Below, piece by piece: positions 61,261 to 64,000 of a stretch of 64,000 nucleotides of DNA (position 1 is its first letter; every line of letters begins with the position of its first letter). Source of the DNA: Holacanthus passer (taxonomy: Eukaryota; Chordata; Actinopteri; Pomacanthidae); NCBI GenBank assembly GCA_025331565.1, contig JAFREQ010000008.1, positions 3,658,001-3,722,000 of the forward strand. The letters are read 5' to 3'. Made by a program: the position numbers and the translations under genes. The notes beneath the pieces are model-generated. The model ran no database searches. It was not told the DNA's origin and saw nothing but the letters and a program-made list of their open reading frames with translations.

Positions 61261-61380
61261 TTGCCTGTATCCTGCGATGACCCTCAGATCAGATTTAATC
61301 ACAGTGATGATTCCTCACTCTCTTGCGAACCTGTTGAGAAGAGGTTTTTCTACTGATGCACAGAAATGATGCCCTCTTTC

Positions 61381-61560
61381 AGTCTCTGAAGATGGACATA
61401 TCACTGCTGCTGTGTTAGCACAAAAACATGGGGGAGGACATATTGCGTATCTGTCTGAGACACTTCCTGTTGTGGTGCAAGGTATGTCTGCATGCTCGAG
61501 AGCTATGGCTGCTTGTGCCATGATGGTTCAGGGTGCTGAAAAACTTGTGCCCTCATTTTG
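61381..61560 (+). pseudogene. ERV reverse transcriptase C-terminal remnant
   Basis: The frame reads DGHITAAVLAQKHGGGHIAY followed by LSETLPVV and CSRAMAACA. It corresponds to the RT end and connection region (AYLSxxLDPV...) of MLV-like pol. The upstream RT palm with its YxDD site is missing, so an internal deletion joins protease-proximal sequence to this point. Confidence 0.7.
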
Positions 61561-61640
61561 CATACCACACATACAGTTGCCACCTTTTTGACTTGTTTGA
61601 TCTCTCAGCACAACTATGACAAAGCAGTTATCGGAACATA

Positions 61641-62241
61641 TTGGCTGCTACTGCTGGTCTCACCATCTCCACTTCCTTGACATCTAATCCAGCACAGCAG
61701 ATAAATTGTTTCACACCAACTCACCAAAAACACAACCAGTCGGCGCCTGCTCCTCGTGAGTTTATGCATGAAATTGTCTCACATCCATCCAGCAGAAGTG
61801 CTTTGTCTGCCACTCCTCTTGAAGATGGCAGAGTGATTTTTGTCGATGGCTCTTGCTCCAATTCTAGTGATTCTGTTTATCAGCGCGGCTACTCGATGTG
61901 TTTAGGAGCTCATTCACTTCCTCACAATTCAGCTCAAGCCGCTCAATTAATAGCTCTCACCAGCGCATGTTCAATCACAGCTGGGCAAATTGCAACTATT
62001 TACGCTGACTCACGCTATTCATTTGACGAAGCGCATGACTTTGGTTAACTGCGGCTACTTAGAGGTTTTTGTATCTGCTGATGGCAAACTCATTTCTCAT
62101 AGTTCCCTGCTGACTGACCTTATTCATGCTGTGACCTTACCAGCTAAATTGGCTATTGTTAAAGCTAAAACACATTACAGTGCTGGTACTGAGGAGGCTG
62201 GAGGCAATGCATCTGCAGACACAGTAGCTAAATACGCTTAA
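61641..62241 (+). pseudogene. ERV RNase H remnant, frameshifted
   Basis: The first part (to 62048) has VIFVDGSCSNSS with the first catalytic Asp, AQAAQLIALTSA where the family has a catalytic Glu (here Gln), and YADSRYSF with the third catalytic Asp. A frame change near 62000-62048 moves the rest to the frame 61990-62241, which has LLTDLIHAVTLPAKLAIVKA and a C-terminal ADTVAKYA. The usual His-containing loop and the next domain, integrase, are not seen. Confidence 0.75.
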
Positions 62242-62259
62242 AATATTGCTGCAGTCTCA

Positions 62260-63000
62260 GGTGGATTCATCAGATCAGGGGTTGTCTGAGACTGAGCCTT
62301 CCTTTTGTTTATTTTCTCAGTTTTGCTTCTCCTGCATACCTATGGGATCGTGATTATGTGATTTGATCCCATAGACACTCAAGATAGCCTATTATTATCA
62401 TAGACTACAGCAAATACATAAGAAAGTTCTGTCCTGAAGCAGTGGGGAAACTGTAAAATTCTCCAAAACTACTGAACTACCTTTGACCAGATCACACACA
62501 TTTAGGTTTTTCTATGTGATCTCCTTTTGATAACTAGTGGAGTATTTTTTCGCTTCTATTCACTGAGACTCAAACAGTTATATGACACATTGACGTGTTT
62601 TTGAGTGGTGATCTTTTATTTTGTTCATGACCTACGTTACACTTTAAAGGACAAAATATTCATTTTTGGGATAAAAGAGGGCAACTGTTACATTTCCTTT
62701 CTCACCACACTCTCTGAACCCTGAACATAGTCCTTTTTTATCTGACTTTGATTCATGTTGACGCAAGCTGTTTCCACTTCCAGCCCATCCCACCTGTTTT
62801 GTAACCATCCTTGACATCTTATAACTACCTCTTTGCTTCCATGTACTTCTTTCTTACCTCAAGCTTTATGTAAGTCTCCTTGGTCCTGCCTATATTAAAC
62901 TTCAGAGCACTGTTGAACTGAACTCGGCCTTGTGCCACTTTGTTCTTTGAGCAGTAACTGATGAAATAATCCATCACAACCAAGATTTAATTCATAATGT
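62260..63000 (+). other. possible ERV 3' flank / LTR-like sequence
   Basis: Non-coding sequence after the RNase H remnant. It has a TATA/poly(A)-like 'cctatattaaacttcagagc' near 62890 followed by 'ctcggccttgtgccactttg', which looks like an LTR U3-R-U5 junction. I could not find a matching copy on the 5' side, so the assignment is tentative. Confidence 0.25.
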
Positions 63001-63825
63001 TAATTGGGCAGAATTTATGTGGGAACAGAAAGTAGCTTATCACCTTTACCTGCAACAGACAAGTTCTCTCTCTCTGCCGGATCAAGCTGTGTTTGTGTGT
63101 ACAATTTGAAAAGAGTTGTAAATATTCATTGTAGTGTCCATAGTTTCACTGTAGCCTTTGCTACTATTAAATAGATAATGTTATTTTATCCGGTGATCCA
63201 TCTACTTGTCAGAGTTTATTATGTATGTGTGACAGAATGAGATGGATGATGGACCTCTGAGGTTTAGTTAAAGTTTTTTGGGTCCTCAAGCCTCCAAAGT
63301 TTGTGCAGCTCTGGTGTAGAGTTTTGGATATGGATATATTTTATATATGTAAGTTTATTCAATGCCAGCAGAGGAATTTAAAGTTTTCTGTGTGCCTGAT
63401 AATTGTATTTGGATGTGCCTCAGTGGTCCCATGTCTGTTATTTTGGTTAAGAGAGCACGGCTGCCTTTGGCTAAAAACGCCAGCCGAACAGTCAGCAATT
63501 AATCAAATTTGTTGTAATTGTGCTCAAAAGGCTCAGTGCTGCACAAAAAAATGAGGAGCAAATATAGAGAAACAGAGCCAGGAAAAAAATACCAACTAGC
63601 AGGAATCAACAACAGCTGAATGCAGAACATCATGCCGTTGTTTGCAGGTGAGGACTGAAAACTGGAATGACATGTGTTACACCATAAATCCACTCACAGA
63701 CCTGGCTGCAATATGTCTGTGATGTTATGTAAAACACAAGTGGGAACAATTTGTCAAGATCTGCGGTGACTGTATTGATTATGTATATATTCTGTTGCCT
63801 CAAAGCATGGCCCATACTGTTTGAA
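63001..63825. other. non-coding, no gene seen
   Basis: No recognisable exon or repeat. Short frames of 60-83 codons only. Confidence 0.45.
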
Positions 63826-63827
63826 CT

Positions 63828-64000
63828 GCTTAAAGAAATTGTTTGATATTTTGGGAAATACTTTTATTTGCCTTCTTGCTAAGAGTTGTATGAAAAGATT
63901 GCTACCACACCCACATCTGTGTGGTGAATATGAAGAAACAGCTGCCAGCTGGATGACTTAGCTTAGAACAAAATAGTTCACATAACTCACCATAAAACTG
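63828..64000 (+). repeat. dispersed teleost repeat, family W (copy 2, cut by window edge)
   Basis: It reads 'aagaaattgtttgatatttt', 'gggaaatacttttatttgcc', 'cttgctaagagttgtatgaa' and 'gtgaatatgaagaaacagct'. It matches the order of landmarks in the copy at 40465-40765 and is in the same orientation. Confidence 0.65.

Larger units (their letters stand above)
59853..62241 (+). mobile_element. decayed endogenous retrovirus (gamma/epsilon-like), internal remnant
   Basis: Order gag-like, zinc knuckle, protease, RT C-terminal end, RNase H is preserved on the plus strand, which identifies a retroviral internal region. It is broken by many stops and frame changes and by large deletions: the RT catalytic core lies between protease and the surviving RT end and is absent, and integrase and env are absent downstream. 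Similarity is to the murine-leukaemia-virus-like class, to which fish epsilon-type elements also belong. No convincing LTR pair or primer-binding site could be matched by eye. It is an old, non-functional copy. Confidence 0.75.

Noticed and set aside
61315..61521. Minus-strand frame across the RT remnant
   Set aside because: It is the antisense of the retroviral RT C-terminal remnant.

Overview
The window is vertebrate nuclear DNA, almost certainly from a percomorph-like teleost fish. The evidence is intron-split genes with GT-AG junctions, vertebrate protein families, fish-type tRNA-derived SINEs, several dispersed repeat families I recognise from teleost genomes, and many microsatellites. 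No species can be named from sequence alone. There is no bacterial operon, CRISPR array or plasmid/phage content.

Layout. (1) About 1-4.1 kb, minus strand: the 5' part of march4 (marchf4), a membrane RING-CH ubiquitin ligase. Its first coding exon is at 2693-3118, a likely non-coding 5' exon and CpG-rich promoter lie above it, and the remaining exons lie left of the window. (2) 4.5-6.1 kb: dispersed repeats between two divergent promoters. (3) 6.6-17.7 kb, plus strand: smarcal1, a complete 17-coding-exon model of 916 aa. It encodes the annealing helicase that remodels stalled forks: RPA-binding N-terminus, two HARP domains, SNF2 ATPase. (4) 18.2-27.3 kb, minus strand: a complete 17-exon gene for a thioredoxin plus three-NDPK-domain protein of the Nme8/Nme9 (TXNDC3/TXNDC6) type, 656 aa. 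It is tail-to-tail with smarcal1 and its promoter carries an X-box-like site, as expected for a ciliary gene. (5) 27.3-59.8 kb: about 32 kb with no recognisable exon. It holds repeats, a LINE 3' coding remnant, a SINE, microsatellites, and one CpG-rich patch at 57.5-57.95 kb that may be an unrecognised first exon or promoter. (6) 59.85-62.24 kb, plus strand: a decayed endogenous retrovirus with gag-like, protease, RT C-terminal and RNase H remnants. Most of RT and all of integrase and env are missing. (7) 62.25-64 kb: non-coding, possibly LTR-derived, ending in another dispersed repeat.

The three host genes do different jobs (membrane protein ubiquitylation, replication-fork repair, ciliary/axonemal redox and nucleotide biology) and are not a pathway. 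The march4-smarcal1 neighbourhood is an old vertebrate linkage. I found no clearly new biological system. The observations most worth checking are the duplicated HARP exon pairs and the PIP-box-like C-terminus of smarcal1, the X-box/ETS promoter and unequal catalytic residues of the nme8/9 gene, and the isolated CpG-rich YY1-site patch. All models are hand-read from splice signals and remembered family sequences; no alignment or database search was run.
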